The notes beneath the pieces were generated by a model that saw only the letters and a program-made list of their open reading frames with translations, searched no databases and had not been told where the DNA came from. A stretch of DNA of 64,000 nucleotides from Nectonema munidae (Eukaryota > Nematomorpha > Nectonematoida > Nectonematidae): the NCBI GenBank assembly GCA_030549495.1, contig JAUIRK010001041.1, positions 682,001-746,000 on the forward strand, given 5' to 3'. Below, piece by piece: positions 57,001 to 60,000 of this stretch. Within the stretch, counting starts at the first letter, position 1. Each line of letters begins with the position of its first letter. The translations under genes were made by a program, and so were the position numbers.

Positions 57001-60000
57001 TTGTTGTGTTGACCAAGAAACTGAATAAGTGCAAATAAAGCTGACTTGGCCTATTAAACGCCAAGCTGAACAATTGCACAAATCCAGTTTTGATAACATA
57101 GGAATGTTTTTGCAAAATATTAAGCGTGGTTTGAAAACCTTCTATAAATTTCCAAAAAAATAACTGTTGTCAAAAAGTCCGATGGTTTTATTGATTTGGA
57201 ATTTTCAACTTTTTTGTAATTGAACAATGACTGCTGCAAACTTAGCTCAGCCTTGCGTTTACGTACACCTAGTAGACAATTTTTTGTTTTGCGAAACTCT
57301 CAGTAGAGCAACTTCAAATATTTGACAAGGTGGACAGTTTTTTTTACAACACATGGTATTAAGCTTGGAGTGCGTACACTGACAATGCTCTAGCACCTAT
57401 TTAATTAAAGAAAATACTTTCAACTCTTGTTTGTTTTCAGAGTTACGCAAAGAAAATTATTTCGAATTTGGAAAACTTTTACTGAACTCAAACGTGAGGT
57501 AGCATTCCAAAGGAAAAGTTTCAAAGCGATGCTATGGAAAGAAATTCAAAATTTTCTGCAAAGCAAAGACATGCATGTAAAATTTTCAGATTTCCGTTTT
57601 GTATGTTCCTATCGTTTTTAGTGAGCATATTTATATCATGAATTCCCTTAAACTCTTGCTGCAAGGAATATATTACTGTGCTCCATTGTCATAAACAGCT
57701 ATTGATATGGAGCTGAAATAACATTCTTAGACAAGAAAAATTTTGCTCGGTTTTCCAACATATTTGTTGATCAAAACAAGATTTTCATTAATGAAGATAT
57801 CCTGGAGGTGAAACACGGTGTAATATCTTAGGCAAGAAATTTCATTTATTTTCCTAACCTATTAAAATTTGAAATTTTTTATCCATTTATCAAAAACGCG
57901 TTTATAATCTCGATTAGTAATCTGGCCACAGAAGACTTCTTAATTCAAGAACAGTTTATTGATTTGATTAATGATTGATGAGGTGCAAAACATGTTTTTG
58001 TGAAATATCTCATAGTGATTTTTCGATTGAAATGGGAGAGTCCTATGCTGATGTTGCAAAAATTGCTCTGAAAGCTCTGATTAGATTTGCCACTATATAT
58101 GAGTGTCAGCAAGCGTGTTCCGTGCTACTTGCGATTGAAACCAAATCCCAATAGAGATAGGAAGTATCTCTAAAAAAGAAAAGAGAGTTGCATTGGCCAA
58201 AACAAAGCCAAACTTAGACAACTGGTTTAGACAGAGCAGATGCATACATCTCCTTGACATTGATTAGATTATTCAAACAATTTTTGAATAAATAATTGTG
58301 TCAATTTTTTTTAGTACAGTAGTTTATATATTGATTTATTTTTTTAAATGGGACCCTGAGCTATTAAATAATTTTAAAGAGACCGCCACGCCTAAATTTT
58401 TACAAAGTTTATGAAGCACTGTTCTATCTCAACAAGAGAACAAAATCATTCATATATGATAGATCACTACCAGGGGCGAAATAGGGAAAAGTTATCTTTC
58501 GTGTAAGGGTTCTTTTTACTAATGCTACTTTCGCGTCAGAATATTTGGTCTAAATCTACATCTTTTTTATTTACTTTTATTATAACGTGGTATCATTTCT
58601 AAAAAAAATTTAAAATTAAATACAGGGTTTTTGGATCTATTGCTTCGTTGGCGAAATCAATTACATCGTTGTTGCATTCCTGCACGCTTTTAGAATAAAG
58701 AAAAAAAACAAATGCGTTGGACATAAATGAGATTACTAGATATTAGTTTGCATACTGAATAACTCTTCTTAAGTTAGCCCGTCGAACCCTATCATGAATA
58801 GAGTCAGAAGAACATTATTTTTTAATTCTTTTTCACCAGTTTTAAAAATCTTTCGAAAACACAATTGAGAAAATGCAACAATGAAGTAATTGATATGCAA
58901 AAAAGAGATAATGAATCGAAAAAGCCTGTGTTTCAACTTTTTTTTTACTTATTTTGTAGAAATAATTCTAAAAATTCTATACTTCAAGCACATAAGAATA
59001 AATAAAAAATAACATGATAAAGCGTCACAAGTAAGGAAGTTATCAAATAATAAAATTTACAAAGAAACGATGTAAAAACAAATATTGCAAACAGTATACT
59101 CTGTATAAAAACAATATCGAAATAGACCAGGAATGAAAATTATAGGCAAGTAATGGCAACTACAAAAAAAAGTTTACTGATTAATGCATGGAATCTTTTA
59201 AAATGTGTATCATTTTCAGGAATGCTATAATTTGCATTTAAAATTCGCAACTTTGCAGAATCTTCAAATGGATGATGATTGAAGCATAAAAGAAATAAAA
59301 GACAACCCAAAGCCTTAAAAAATAAAAGTATTTTAATTTAAACAAAAATTTTAAAATTTAACAAAATTTTGATCAAAAAAATGCATCAAAAATCAATTAT
59401 ACATTCATAACAATTAAATATGGATTTTATGAATGCGGTTATTAATAACCAATGATGAAGTCAACATTGCTTATTTGGTTATCGCATGAAACAAAGGCCC
59501 TTGACAACAAAAAAAGCGTATCTTTTAAAATTAGAGACAAAAATATTAATATATATATATATATATATGAAAGAATGGAGATGATGAAGAGTAGTCATCT
59601 ATAGGTAAGCAACACAATAAACAGTTCACTAGAGTTATATATAGAAAAGAAAAGGGATGAAAAATTTAACATTCCGGCTCTCTCTAATATTTGATATCAA
59701 ATATATTAGTATAAAAAATTTGCTACTAATATGTAATGAATGCGAATATATTTTTTATATGTACAGTTGAATCGCTGTCGAATTCAAGCGAAACCAGATC
59801 CATCATTTTCTTGACTCAAATATTAAAAAATAGTGCAGTTTTTTTGAATTCATCAGAATTTTTCAAGGTTGTAACTAGCAAAATTATATATTTGAAAAGT
59901 GTCCAAATTTTATTTTTTTCATTTTTTGTATTGCATCCAACAAGACAATATCCTTCCAATAGAACATAAAATTAAACAAAGTATCTATTTCGTTCAAACC

